DNA of 64,000 nucleotides from Anastrepha obliqua (GCF_027943255.1 NC_072896.1:66668501-66732500); one strand, 5' to 3'; numbered from the stretch's first letter, positions 31,614 through 44,289 are shown. The notes: generated by a model from the sequence alone, not told the origin. Numbers and translations are program-made.

Positions 31614-32636
31614 TCATCTCTTCCAACCTTTGGGATGAAGGCAATCCTCACCATCCTCCAAGAGCGTGGTATACAGGCCATTGCCAGTCATGCAGAGAAG
31701 ATTTTCTTTAAGGCTGCTTTTCACGGACTCTGCGCCTTCCTTCAGCATGACGGGATATATACCATCTGGTCTGGGTGACTTGTTACCGCCAAAAGATTTG
31801 ATGGCAAATCGAATGGCGGCCTCATTCACCACAGATCTTGTAACGTACCAGTCATGCCGAAAAGCTGTAATAGCTCTGACAACCGCCTCTATCAATAAGG
31901 GCTGTTGCCGGCGGCCGCTTATCTGATTACATGGAAAGTGAGATTCCATCAGCAAGCTGAGTGTCTCACTTTGCCGCTCCGTGAAGAAGCCATCAGATTT
32001 CCTAAGTAGCCCCAGCTTTGCAGTTGGGTCCCTTTTTAGGGTCCTAACCAATTTCGCCGTGTCACTCAGAGATTCAATACCGCTGTAGAATTCCCTATAG
32101 GAGGCTCTATTCAATTCCCGAATAAGGCTCATGTAATTCTTCTGAACATCACGATATCGCTCCCATTCCTCAGCAAGGTTAGGGTTGAGGGCCCGGTTCA
32201 GAAGTTTTCTAGACTCACGCCTCAACATCTGGAGCTCTCCATTCCACCAAGGAGCGGGAGTCCGGTCCGGGAGAAGTGGAATTGAACAGGCTGACTCAAA
32301 ACATTCAGTGAAGACAGCGTTAAGTTTCTCAACAGCCACCTCACTGGACTGTGTTTTTCGAAATCTTGGTGGCGTCACGTCAGGGTCGCGTAACGGTCCC
32401 CTAAGCTTGGGTTTTAGAGGGCAATGGTATTGTGCCTCCTCGCCACACTGAAATTCAATGAACATGTGGTCTGAGGACGAATCTTCTGCAAAGGAATTTC
32501 CTGTTCTTGATTGACCACACACGTTTTGAGTTTGTCTGCCCTTGTTGTGTATGTTTAGACAAGAGGAAGCGATAAACTCGAACAGCCGAGAGCCCTGCTC
32601 ATTGCATTTGCTGCTGCCCCAGATTGCGCCATTCAC
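31614..32636 (-). pseudogene. LINE ORF2: endonuclease C-terminus to RT N-terminus, 340 codons open
   Basis: This is the longest open frame of the LINE (340 codons). It opens NGAIWGSSKCNEQGSRLFEF (the endonuclease D/N-H-W-G-S block) and continues with LNIHNKGRQTQ. DHMFIEFQC is the SDH catalytic block of AP-type endonucleases. The linker PAPWWNGELQMLRRESRKLL is typical of this superfamily, and RT motif 0/1 reads FGGNKSPRPDGIYPVMLK (usually K-PGPD). Upstream endonuclease residues SAYFSYDTLEEPTPGKATSL are in another frame at 32599-32799. In the live element this protein nicks target DNA and copies the RNA in place. The frame ends by frameshift near 31620 before the RT fingers. Confidence 0.85.
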
Positions 32637-33060
32637 AGAACCTCACGAGACTAGTGGCCTTCCCAGGTGTTGGCTCTTCCAGAGTATCGTAAGAAAAATA
32701 AGCAGATACAATCACAAACTTGGAACATCCGCTTCTATTCCTATAACACACCTCAGCCGCTACCAGGTCTTGACAAAAGAATTGCACAAGATCCGTCACA
32801 GTGAGATGGGATGATACTATAAGACCGGTCCTAGGACTAGTCGAACTCCTGTCATATAATAACGTGGCCCCTTTGAACGCGCTAAAGCCACAGAGGCGGC
32901 CCTAAAGACCCACGGCTGCTGTACCGTTGGTATATGAGGTAATGTATGCAGCTGCGTAAGCCGCCTACTTAAGAGTGCCTTAGCGGCTTTAGAATGCTGC
33001 TAGTTAACCTATGTCACCGTGAAGGGGCGGTAGCTACAGGAACCATCCGAGCCAATCATT

Positions 33061-34940
33061 TGGGAAAGACGTGGAAACTGACCGTCCCAAAGAAGAGACT
33101 CAGACGGTTGCTGTACCGTGAGCCCATGACCTCAGCGCTGGCCTCATCCACTCGAAAGGACTCGCCAAAGCCTTATGCTGATGCCCGGATTCTGGGCACG
33201 TAGACAGGCCGTAGGTTAACTCAATAAATAAATATGGCAAACTCTTTCCTATTTTCTGCACTCGACCCTGCCGACGACACCATAAAAACGAATGATAAAT
33301 TACCATATATAGTGGCGTATTATTATATTTTGTATTTTTAAGTAACAAACTAATTTATTAATATAAAATACATAAAAAGAATATTGAGATTTTCGTGAAC
33401 TGGATCGATTTGAAAGTACCTCAAGAAAATTGAAAAAAAATGTTTTTTTTCCAAAAATTCACCACAAATGATGAAGATTTTAAGCTTAAAAAATGTATTA
33501 AATAAAATTTAGTCAACGGAATTAAAAAAATGAGATTTTTAGTGCTGTTTTTTTACCATTTTTATTAATTTTAGAAGATAAGTTTAACGAAAATTTGAAT
33601 AACTCAGGCAAAATGTCAGCCGATTTAGACTACTGAGGTATTATTTAGAACGTACTTTACCACTCACTTCCCAAATTTTTTTACAAATACCAGCGCACCG
33701 CCGCACCGGATTTCGTTGCTACACTTTTTAAACCTTCTAATGTAGCTCTTGTCCTCTCAAACTCTTTTATCATTAAAATAGACTACGAAAATCCTAATGT
33801 TTTTTCGAAATATAACAAATTTTGTAATTCCGTTGCAAAACACACACATTTTTTTGTTGAAGCGCCCTAATGTGCATACATAGCCCAACTTTTCGTCATT
33901 TAATTTCTGTAACAATTGCTAAAAGTTCAGACTCTCTCAATATCCTTTGTTGTACAATGCGGAAAAATGCTGACGAAGCGCCTATGTTGTTGATGCTGCG
34001 AGTGATATTTGTTAATCAAAATTTTTGTCACAAAGTTTGTCTGTCTGTTGGACATGTCTGTCACGCTTATCAAAAGCCAAACAAAATTTGTGCTAAATCT
34101 CGACAATATATACACACATATACATACATATATTAGTACGTAGTTGCTTTTTGTATAAAATTTTCTGTGTAACATTCGATAAGCTGATAACCAGAAATGC
34201 AAATATGAAAAGGATTAATAAAAAAAGGGGCTTGAGACAAGTTTTTTTACACATATGTCAACAGTTTTTTTTTAATAAATCAAGTTTTCTGATTGGTTTG
34301 TTCTTTCCTGCATTTTCTGATTTTTTATAAATATTTTCTTTTTTCAATGACACTGATCTGTTGCTGCTCTGACAGCTCAACGCAGATATTGCGTGAATTT
34401 TTCCTCTATTGTGCTGTGTGTGAACAGGCACAAAAGTAGAGTCTTGCTCTTTTCTATTTTTTTAGTTTGTATTTTTGTCAAATGCGCACATATTTTTTGC
34501 ACATTGCATATTTGCGGTTTTTCCGCACCGCATAGAGAGAAAAAACCTCTGTAGGTGCATATCGTTAGCAATCACTAAATTTATGCGTTGTCACATACTG
34601 GTAAATCAACATTGCTATACTTGTGTGCACATATGAATGTACGTATATGGCCGTACGTATTCCTACTCTCGCATTATGCACATTTAATTTAGATGCACGC
34701 CAACGCAAATATTTGCTAAGCGCTGGATTTAAAATTACAGCTGCGGTTGACGTCAATCGGCTGAGACTGCCTGTGGAAATTCAAATCGATTTGGGAATTT
34801 GCATTAAAAAATGAAGCAAATCAGCAGAAGGAGACTGACTTGCATATAAAATGCAATGATTTGGAACACGTACGCACAAACGCACACACATGCACTACCA
34901 ATATGAGAGCAACTAACTTCAACGTACAATTATATGAATA
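33061..34940. other. Unassigned sequence, mostly AT-rich
   Basis: 33061-33230 is GC-richer and may be the 5' part of the LINE. From 33231 on there are A/T runs and TATACATA microsatellite (34105-34136). The minus-strand open frames there have no motif. Confidence 0.4.
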
Positions 34941-35365
34941 TACAGTAGCGAACAAAAGAAGTCGCAACATCGATTTTATTGATCATTTCGACCACAGAAT
35001 TTGATGCATTGTTCCAATCGAAAATGAAGAGTCCTCATAATAATTTTTAAGTATTTTCTTCACCTGAGTCATGGTTTTTTGTCGTACACATTTTTGTTTA
35101 GAGAGCACTTGGACTTAGTTTTCTCCCATTTCTACGACAATGCGTGCAGATGTTTGTTTGGAATAACTGGCAGAACAGCCAATATAGCAGATCAGCTAGA
35201 ACAGTGGTATGTACTGTAGAGGTAGCGACATAGGTTCAAATTTCCGTAGATTTATTTTCCATTCTACACTTTTTTCCATTTTCCATATAAAAATTTGGCA
35301 TGAACTTGTCGACTTTAGGTTCCCCTGCGAAGGTTCCAACTGAAGATGACAATATTAATATCGTA
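34941..35365. other. Possible Tc1-like 5' end
   Basis: After a TA at 34941-34942 the sequence CAGTAGCGAACAAAAGAAGT resembles the terminus of Tc1-type elements. No transposase coding sequence or opposite terminus could be tied to it. Confidence 0.3.
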
Positions 35366-36086
35366 TTAAGGTAGTAGTCTGGTAACTTATTTTGAAAATT
35401 TCGGTTTTTTACATATAATATTTTGAAAGTGCGATATATTGGTAATATACTGTACAAATTTTAGACCGAAATTCGAAATATTGACGAAATTATAGCACAT
35501 ACATGAGAGCGGCTCGTACTTGCACGGCTCAATTGCTAAAACTTTAAACGCGTTTTTCTCAAAACAACGTTTTTCCGAATGGCCGTCGTGAAAACAAATT
35601 TTCTATTTAACGGATTGAGCTGAAATTTAGAAATGTTTTTCTACACATCAATAGTTCTGGCGGGTAGTAGATTTAATTTATTTCGTCCCTAACTTTCCAT
35701 TTTTTAGTCCGATTTCCACTTTAAAAAAAGGCAATTTTCTTACGAAGTCCGCCATTTTGTTATTTTTTGTCAAAATCATTTGATCTTACTACCCGCCAGA
35801 ACGACAAGCACACTGATTAATAAGCAATTTGTTTTTTCTGTTTCAGATGACCACAAGTGACGAAATCACGCCGGCCAGCCACTGTACCTCTTTTTCTTGC
35901 CGCTTGCTGCAGTGTACAAAAATAGTATCAAAACATTAAAACAAAAAAAAAAAATTTTTTTGTACACCTTCTGATACCTTTAATAACATATCAGAAAATC
36001 AAGCCGATTGAATTTTATTTTCCCTTCCAAAAAATGTTCCAAACATGGCCTCAAAGAACGTGTAAGTTACCAGACTACTACCTTAA
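35366..36086. mobile_element. TTAA-flanked MITE with perfect 20-bp inverted ends
   Basis: The element proper is 35370-36082 (713 bp). Both ends read GGTAGTAGTCTGGTAACTTA inward without mismatch, and TTAA flanks both sides (35366-35369 and 36083-36086). Inside are the core AAAACTTTAAACGCGTTTTT shared with other TTAA elements here and a second inverted pair (GTTCTGGCGGGTAGTA at 35654 and its complement ending about 35802). There is no coding capacity. The unmutated ends suggest a relatively recent insertion. The TTAA target suggests mobilisation by a piggyBac-type enzyme. Confidence 0.9.
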
Positions 36087-36214
36087 ATGAAAAAGGCCTT
36101 TTTGAAATTTGCGGAAATGGCCAACGTTTTTTTCTTCGAATTTTTTGTAGAATATGAGTTTGATAGGAAGGATCTCGGGAAAAAATAAACCCACCCTAAT
36201 ATTTTATTATTGTA

Positions 36215-37860
36215 TATTTACAGAACCAGCGCAGTTTTTCCTATCTTCAAAAAAGGGGATCCTGCCCTGGTAGGAAACTACAGAGGAATTTCATTCAAGA
36301 ACTGCATTGCTAAAGTTATGATGGGCATAATTAACGAAAGAATAACATCTTAGACTGAAAGGAACAGAATCTTAAACGAGTATCAAACCGGCTTCAGAAA
36401 GAAGTACCCCACAGCCGACAATATTTACAATTTACGCGTATTTTGTCGACTTTAAAGCGGCATTTGGTAGCGTATTATGAAACGCCTTGATATATAAAGT
36501 GCACCAAATTGGTCTTGCAACGAAACTAGTGAAGTTCATAGAGAATATATACAGCGATACAAAGCAACTGTCTTTGGAATGACTCAGAAATTTCAGATAC
36601 ATTCAAAACAAACTCAGGCGTCGAACAGGAATGCTTATTGTCACCAATACTATTTGCTCTTTACATAAACGACTTACATTAAAGCTTGGAAGGAGGATTA
36701 AGCATAGAAAGGAAAAATATTAGATTTCTAATGTATGCGGATGATATCATTTTGTTAGCGGATCACAAAGGCAAACTACAAGTGATGATTAATAACCTTG
36801 AAAGCTACTGCAACCTGTGGAATCTTGAAGTAACCGCTCAAAGTCTCAAATAATGGTGTTCAGAAAAGGTGGGAAACTTAGTAAAGAGGAGAAATGGTAT
36901 TATAGTAAGGAAGAAATACAGACTGTGTCTCCTAAGTAAGTATAAGAGTGGAAATAACACCTCGGATGAATTTAAAAGAAACATGTTGAAAACAGAACAG
37001 CTGCAGCAAAGAATGGTATTAATGCTTCGTGGACTTGTCCTTTAAAAAAGAAAGAAATTTCAATTGAAGCTAAATGGAAACTTTTTCTTGCACTTTGTCG
37101 TTCAATACGAGTACGATCATACGCAGCACAGGTGTGGGCTTTCGGGTGGTTTGAAGAAGTTGATATATTGCAAAAGTATTTTGTAAAGCGAACTCTGAAG
37201 CTACCATCACGAATGCCTACATACACACTTTTTTGGAAAGCGGCATGCAAGAAAATCATTTGTTCACTTTGGAACTGTTCCTTAAGTATATGCACAGAAT
37301 ATTGGTTATATACTCAGAAAATCGGCTGCCACATTGTTATAAAGAAAGAAGTCCCCTGGATTAGAGATCTAAAGAACTTCTTTAGTAAAAAAAGATGTCA
37401 TTTGGCGAACAGATAACATACAATCAGAAAGCTGGATAGAAGATGCAAAATTGCTTTTAACAAACCACAACCAGGCTACGATGAATATGTACATAGAAAA
37501 AGCCTTAAGCCTAATATCTAATAGATATTAGATTGGTCAAAAGGTCTGGTTTATTTAAAAAAATATGATATAGAATCTAGCATGTGGATAATGAGGGCTA
37601 GAAGTGACATGGTAATTTTAAATAACAACAGATTTGACACAGAAAATAAAACTTCCTCAATGTGTAATTTAGGCGAGCTTTGAAAACATAGCACATTTCC
37701 TGGCGCGCTGCCCAATATTAAGAGAATACAGAAAAGTCTTTTTCGGAAAATTTACCCTAAATGATAAAATGGGGAAAATGATCATTGGGATAAACTTTTG
37801 CGTTTCATTAAATATGCCTCTAGATACAGAGATTACTTAATAAAAGAGTTTAACTGGTTT
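36215..37860 (+). pseudogene. LINE reverse transcriptase and C-terminal ruin, plus strand
   Basis: From 36223: RTSAVFPIFKKGDPALVGNY, then RGISFKNCIAKVM, ILNEYQTGFRKKYPTADNIY near 36375-36430, and FVDFKAAF-like sequence near 36445. MYADDIILLADHKGKLQVMI sits at 36731-36790 with the catalytic YADD, and NLESYCNLWNLEV follows. Further on, near 37130-37220, WAFGWFEEVDILQKYFVKRT resembles the long C-terminal region after RT in this LINE type, and ENIAHFLARCPILREYRK closes it near 37680. Stops interrupt almost every block, so it is old. The clade is not assigned with certainty. Confidence 0.75.
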
Positions 37861-40154
37861 TAAAAAACCGTAAACCGAATAATTGTTTTGTACGAAAAAT
37901 AAATCGACAGACGGATCATGCCATTGTCGTTAAATTATTGTAAATATTTATTTTTTCTTAATATTACAATAAGTAAATTACAAATTTTGTACCTATATTT
38001 TACTTTTATTTGCAATAAATACTACCTACTACTACAGATATATACTTTTATGTTCTATAGTTGACGAGAAACATTTCGCAAATGGAGAGAAATTTCAAAA
38101 TGGGCAAGAAAACTGACCAATTTTAGTAATATTCAGCATATTGTATTGTGGCAAACTTCTGTGGGCTTCAAAAACTTTATACAACCTGAATTTTTAATTA
38201 CTGCGTTTTTTAATCAAAATTTTTTTGTGACATTTAAATAGGTTTCTTCATTTTACAAAATTGGCCGAGGATTTATGACTTTCTTGTCTTAAAAGAAATA
38301 AGCAGTACCCAAATTTTCATAAAAGAATAAAAAAAATTGCAAACTAGATTTTCATGAGCTTGGCTATCCGTTAGGTTTCAGAAGAGCCGATTTTCAAATT
38401 CCTCGCAATTTTCTGCGCTTAACTAAACCTAACCTAACAGTTAACAAATAACTTCCCAAGATACGGACTTAATTGTGCTATCACTTAAAGAAATTTATAA
38501 AGTGACGCTGAATTAATGATTTGTTTAAATGACTTTTGAAAAGCATTAAAAAAAATTATTTTGAGTGGTAATCTTTTTTTTTATTTTTAATCTTTAACCT
38601 TTACGAACTCCATTGCTTGGCTGTTTGTATACTACAGCTGGCTAGTTCACTAATATGATTGACGTAGGACGCCATGTGCAAAAATTATAAACCTTTCGAT
38701 AGGGTGATTGATTTTGCGCCACCATTTAGTATAGCTTTGCATAGTTGTCTATATTTTTATGACAACTACTGAGTTTCAAGAATTTTCATAACACATATTA
38801 CAATAGTTTGTTTGTATATGACTATCACCAAGCAACAGCAGAGAGCTTTGAGCAGCATTACATTTAAAATTATATCTCCACACTCTCCCTCATCTTGCTC
38901 TCCACACGTCCTTTGCTTTCCCACGTATATTACCGCATACACTTCGCCTGCTCACCTTCATTTGCTATGCATGAGCACTCGATTTATTTTAAATAAGCAT
39001 CTCAACGTGTTCAACGCACTCCACTCGGAACTAAATCCAAATGTTGCCTTTCCCACACCTCTTCCTCTTGTAGTACGAGCATGCATGTGTTACTTTTCTT
39101 TTCTTAGCACATCGCAGAATGACTAAACTTACTTGATTTCGCAATAAAATCAAATGGAGTTAAAATACTATCGGGATTTAATATTTTGTTCCGCACCTAC
39201 TGCTCCTCTGCTGCTCCATGCGCACAAAGCGCAGCGTGTGTGAGCACGCAAAGGGCGAGTGTATACAAATGCATGGAGATTGTACAAATATCCTTCTTGA
39301 AATTGAGTAGAAGTTTGCTTGAAGACAAACACAATATCACCATCCGCTGGATCTGCATACCAGTCTTATATCTTCTTTTATATATCCCTCCGTCGCTGAT
39401 GCGTCCTTACCCTACCTCAACTTCCTTGGAACAACTGACAGTGACAGTTGCAAATGAAGATGGATGCGTTGTGTTGCGTCTCGTTGCGTTGGGTTGCTCT
39501 TTGTTGGGTTACAGTTCTTTTACTTCAGTTTCCCTACTTATTCGCATGCATATGTATGTATGTATTTTGATATGGGTGTGTGTGTGCTTTTGTTTTTTTT
39601 ACTTAAAAATATAATATATATGTTTGTATTCAGAAAGACATACGCCCACATAAATGTAGAGGTTTTGGCTTTGGTGACATGACAAATTGTCGTATTTGCA
39701 ATTTTGAAATATAACTGCTTGTTAACCCTTGTAAAATGTGGCATGCAATCTGATTGCTTGCCACCAGGCAGGTAAATGGGAAAATCGATTTGAAACAGGA
39801 AAAGTGGTGAAAAAAAAGATCTGAAAAGGTAAAGACCCAATAAAGCAATCTGATAAAATTTGTAAAGATGTAAACGGAGAGATTTTGATAAATACTGTAA
39901 AAATGTTTAATAAAATAAAATGAGAAAAAAATCATAAATAAATATAAAATACATTCAGGTTTTATTATATTTGAGGAAGTGAAAAGTTTTGAGCATTTAA
40001 TGTGATGTTTTATTGAGATAATACCATTTCCCCCCATATATGTACTACATTGGGCCTACTATACGACGAATTAAGAATGGCAAAAGGTTAAAAAACAATA
40101 CATTGCGTGCTAAAAAATGAGGTTTAAAAGAAAAGTATTTTTTATTTTAAGATT
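37861..40154. other. Unassigned sequence
   Basis: A/T-rich with no gene recognised. 38628-38703 resembles 8418-8503 (dispersed repeat). Open frames at 38812-39126 and 39186-39614 are long but lack any motif and show no coding bias. Confidence 0.45.
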
Positions 40155-40379
40155 GAGTAGAAACTCGATTCTTGCACACCTCGATACTTATGACACAATT
40201 TTTTTTTCATTGCATACTCAGTACTTGCGACATTAGAAAAGGTTTACTTTGAGACATGTAAGATTTTTTTTTTCTCCTTCTCTTTTACCCCTTTTAGTAT
40301 TTTTGAGATGTCGTTGATGTCATTCTGGTAATCTGAACAAATTAGCTAAAAAGTTGGACTTGCGCAGAGCAACAATAAC

Positions 40380-42260
40380 TCGTTTTAAAAAAATAAACAG
40401 CTCATAGAGAAGTTTGTTACGCGATTTGAATCTGGTCTAGGTAAAAGGACTTAAAAACTTAAGATTTCTGAGTTTCCAAAAATGTTGAAGGCGTGGTTCA
40501 ATTGTTTTGCGGATCAATGGGCCAAAAATTTACAAATTACAAGTGATGTGCTAAACTCGAAAGCCAAGTTATTACATGCCAAAATTCAGGAAAAGCCTGG
40601 AGGCTTCCACGGTAGTAACGGTTGGGTTGCAAACGAAAGGGGCATGGAATACAAGCTAAAAATTTGCGGAGAAAAATTATGAAATAAGAGTGACTTTGTC
40701 AACCCGTTTTGTACAAATTTAACAAAACAACTACAGATTTTAGTTTGGCAAAAGCGCAGATATACAATGCTGATGAGTCGCGTTTATTTTGGAAACTCTT
40801 ACCCGATAAAATCTTGTGCGCTCAAAAGAAACCTCGGCTCCGAAGCAAAAGATCAGGAGAGCATAAAGTTCGTTGCTTGTGAAGATGCTACTGGAAATCA
40901 TAAAGTAAAAATAATGGTTTTGAGAAATCGGCGAGTCCGTGTTCATTAGATCTTTTTACTGATATGCCTGTTGCCTACATAGGAAGTAAAAGTACTTAGC
41001 TTTATTCAAAAATGGTTTCACAGAGTATTTGTTTCATTTGTTTCAATCCAAGTTTGCTTAAACGAACACGTAAAATAAATCAGAAAAAGCACTTCTTCTT
41101 ATTAGTAATGCTCGATACTATACTTTCCTCCAAAACGTTATAAGTTAGCATGCCTTAAGGGGTTACATGGGTTTCGTGGGTTCAAAAAATCGAATTTTTT
41201 TTGGTTTATTAATTTTCAAAACATTTTAAGAATATTATCCTTAATTTTTAAGTCGATCCGAATAATAGTTTCGGAGATACAGCCTTTGGAAGGTTTGCGC
41301 TCCAAGCCACTTTTATTGTTACTCAAAACTTTAAACGCGTTTTTCTCGGAACCGTGTTTTCAAAGTCGGTTGTCAAATGTTCTCGAAAACTACGCAACCG
41401 ATCCTGGTGAAATTTTACACAGGTGTTCGAGATACAATTTACTCGTGCCTGAGCGAAGGTTTTTTTTGTTTTTCAATTACAACTATTTATAAAAAAACAA
41501 AATGCCAAGCAAATTTGACCGAAATTTTCATTTTTTTGGAAAAATGTCTGCCAAAATTCCAATTTTTAGTTTTTTTTCTTTCCTTCGTTCAAGCACGAGT
41601 TTATGGTATTAACTAAAACACTTATTTTTATTTTTTCATTTTTGATGATCCTGTCAGGAGTTATGCTGACAACGCGGACGCACCTTTTTTTCGACGTCAG
41701 AATGGAGGAGTTCTAATTTTTTATAAGACAGAAAAAAGTTTGAATTAAATAAATAATTTTTACATAGAAAAAAAAATATTGAAAATAGGCCTTTTTTTAC
41801 CCGACAAAACCCATGTAACCCTTTAACTATTGAACTATTGAATTACAAAAAACTCCTCTTAAGTCACATTGCTGCTCGCGGAGAAACTATGTTTTCGATG
41901 AGTCACTGTGAAATATTGACCTGGAAAAAGCAATATACTTTTTAGCTGGAGGATGGGATACTCTTACTGCATCTTCAATTCAGTCATCGTTTCAAAAACT
42001 GTTTGTAAAAGCATCCGACTGGGATCGTGATGATATCATTCCTCTTTTGGAGTTACGATTACAGATAGCTATTGATGCATCCAATATTTAATTCATTAGA
42101 ACTTTACTTTAGGAAGTAGAACCGTTGCAGGAAGTCACCCAATCTGAAAGCGAGGAATGGGATGTTGAACCTCATTCGGAACCCACAGCCTTAAATGAAG
42201 AATTTACTAAGTTGAAGTGGTATGCAGACATCCAGCATCAAATGTTAAATATCTGTGATC
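40380..42260 (+). pseudogene. Pogo/Tigger-type transposase, many stops
   Basis: In the live family this enzyme pairs a CENP-B-like helix-turn-helix region with a DDE domain. The plus strand reads NLNKLAKKLDLRRATITRFK near 40330-40390 and VLNSKAKLLHAKIQEKPGGF near 40540-40600 (the KA..L block of CENP-B-like DNA binding). Then come YKLKICGEKL near 40650 and IYNADESRLFWKLLPDKIL near 40760-40820 (first catalytic Asp in NADE). The next motifs are SGEHKVR, CYWKS and LPVAY-like sequence near 40960. The block expected to hold the second Asp (LLLDNAP-type) is replaced near 41100 by LLVMLDTIL. After the nested MITE: KAIYFLAGGWDTLTASSIQS near 41925-41985. The frame is broken at least eight times. Confidence 0.8.
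41155..41826. mobile_element. TTAA-flanked MITE nested in the pogo-like element
   Basis: The element proper is 41159-41822 (664 bp). The left end GGGGTTACATGGGTTTCG and the complement of the right end, AGGGTTACATGGGTTTTG, are inverted. TTAA lies on both sides (41155-41158 and 41823-41826). The core AAAACTTTAAACGCGTTTTT at about 41322 matches the 35.4-kb MITE. It is non-coding. The ends resemble those of the 8.9- and 60.5-kb elements (GGGGTTACATACG). Confidence 0.88.
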
Positions 42261-42711
42261 TTTATTAAGTAAATAAAAAAAAAAAAATACTGTAATGAAG
42301 ACGACGAAACAGTCGGTGAAGGAACTAACAACGTGTCACTAACTATGAATAAAATTACATCGGAGGAGTTAATATCAGCATTCAATATATGCTTGGGTTA
42401 GGCAGAATAAGAAAATGTTTGCCTAAATGATGTTATGACCCTGCAGAAGCTTCGAAACAGTGTGCTACTGAACGAACGATTGCGTACAAAACAAACCAAA
42501 ATAGAAAATTTCTTTAATTTCAAATGAAATTTATCGTATTTGTATTTGTAAATGTATTTAATTAATATCATAACAACAAATAAACCAGGATTGCATTCAG
42601 TAAAAATCTATTTTTAATTGTATGGGGGAAAAAACCTCAGTATTTGCGACAACCTCAATACTTGCACCGAGCCCGGTTTTCATTGCGTGCAAGAATTGAG
42701 TTCCTACTGTA

Positions 42712-43904
42712 TACTAAAAAAGCCCTAAATAGAAAAATTATGTTCTGATTTTAACATTTTTTTGGAATTTTTTTTTATCATTTCCGAAAAATACTTCTAT
42801 AAGTAATCTCTACTTTCTAGCGTAGCGAATCAGTTTGTCTAATTTTAATTCAATTTAATTTTAATTTAAAAAACCTGAAACAATTCAAGCCATTTTCTCG
42901 CAAATTCGTGCAAAAACAAAATAATAAAAAAAATATATATAAAAAAACACACTTCAGTTTTATTACAAAAAAAAAAAGATTTTTATAAATAAATACATAC
43001 AGGTTAAAATAAAATTAGAAATAAAAGCGAGTTTTGCAACTAAGCAACGCTGCCAGGTGGCAAGCGTGCGCACTTTTTTCCTGCTATGTCCAGCCCATCT
43101 ACCGGGTTTGAATGGATGGTTTTAATTATTCTATGTTTCGTTTTCGAGATTATGTACAAAGCCTGCTGTTAGCGACCGCTTTTTGGTTTCTCAAGTTGCT
43201 CACCGAATTCTTGGATTCAGCTACTTTGACTCAGAATCAATGAGTATTCCAGTCGGAGATGGTTAGTTCTAAAATGTACTTATAACATCATTTCCAGAAA
43301 CAACACAAATCTCTGCTTCATAAGGCTTTCTTTAAGGAGTTGTGCTTTGTTTAAAACACAATTTGTGTTTTGTTTTTTATATTTGCGTTAAAAATATATT
43401 GCTAAACCGAGTTATTTGAAAGTTGTGCAAAAAAAGACTGTTTAAAACAGATAGGCTTGCAGTTGTATGGCCGCGCTTCGCTAGAGCGGTATTTTGTACT
43501 GGTATTTGAATATAACTCGAAAAGTTATGGGAATCCCATTATCAAACTTGAAGAGATCATTGAATATGATCTTAGCTATTATTATAAAAAAAAAAATCTA
43601 TGGAAGGAAAGTCTTTTCTTCAAGTTTTTATAAAAAATGTCTACAAAATAATTACTACAAACACATTTTTTTTCAAATAGCTTTTTGAAAAATATATTTT
43701 ATCTTAAAAAATGTATACAAAAATGTTAAAAGGAACTGAAGATATTTTAGTTCCAAAAACTGTGTACTACACTTTTCAATATTGAAAAAAATCGCAGAAC
43801 TATTATTTTTCTAGAACTTTCGGTTTAATTCTTCTTATACCCCAGCTTACAAATAAATTAATTTTCAGAAGAACTTCCTGAACTACCAAAAGCATTTTGA
43901 TCAG
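42712..43904. other. Unassigned AT-rich sequence
   Basis: AATTTTAATT-type simple runs occur near 42835-42870 and A-runs near 42910-42990. No gene is recognised. Confidence 0.5.
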
Positions 43905-44190
43905 CAATCCATTCGAACACAGTACCCGTGGGTTTCATAGAAAAAACAAAAAATGGAGTCTTCGCTCACATTTGATTTGATTTTTTGTTTTGCTACAACG
44001 GTATTGTACACCATAAATTTTTGCCAGAAGGTCATAAAGTTAAAATGGACTATTATTTGGGCGTTATAAGAAATCTTCGTGAAGCAATTCACACAAAAAG
44101 AAAAAAATTGTTCAAAACAAATCGTAGCTTTTGCACGATGATAACGCACCGAACGATTTTACTGCTCAGTTGCCTACTTAGTCCAAAGTA
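43905..44190 (+). pseudogene. Mariner transposase fragment, plus strand
   Basis: FCYNGIVHHKFLPEGHKVKM then YYLGVIRNLREAIHTKRKKL (43990-44110), followed in a shifted frame by LHDDNAP-like sequence near 44130. This is the same mariner subfamily as the antisense ruin at 2885-3640 (DYNGILHPEFLTEG there). Only the segment between the first and second catalytic Asp survives; both flanks are lost. Confidence 0.7.
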
Positions 44191-44289
44191 GCACTTGTTG
44201 GCAAAAGAGATTCTACGTTGGATTTCAAGGCTGACATTGTTATAGGTGTTAATGCTGGTTCCTCGTCTTTTACAACCTCGAAATTATAA

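Larger units (their letters stand above)
30530..33060 (-). mobile_element. Long LINE copy with endonuclease, RT and RNase H, antisense
   Basis: On the minus strand the domain order is endonuclease (about 33060-32450), reverse transcriptase (about 31990-31020) and RNase H (about 30900-30660), with the Cys/His tail to about 30530. It is the longest LINE copy in the window. An RNase H downstream of RT places it in the I superfamily (LOA-like by motif style). Stops and frameshifts break it into at least four frames. No target duplication or poly-A tail was resolved. The CAA/CTG-type sequence 33060-33230 beyond the endonuclease may be its 5' part. Confidence 0.8.
40155..42709 (+). mobile_element. 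Pogo/Tigger-like element, decayed, carrying a nested MITE
   Basis: The left end GAGTAGAAACTCGATTCTTG and the complement of the right end, CAGTAGGAACTCAATTCTTG, are inverted repeats. TA follows the right end (42710-42711). Further subterminal similarity (CTCGATACTTATGACA at left, CTCAATACTTGCACCG at right) extends the match. Ends of the CAGTA type with TA targets fit the pogo/Tigger branch of Tc1/mariner. The internal protein is a pogo-type transposase. Removing the 664-bp MITE and its TTAA leaves about 1.9 kb. Confidence 0.85.

Noticed and set aside
38812..39614. Two long plus-strand open frames
   Set aside because: No motif, poor composition for coding, one ends in a low-complexity hydrophobic stretch; no splice or promoter evidence.
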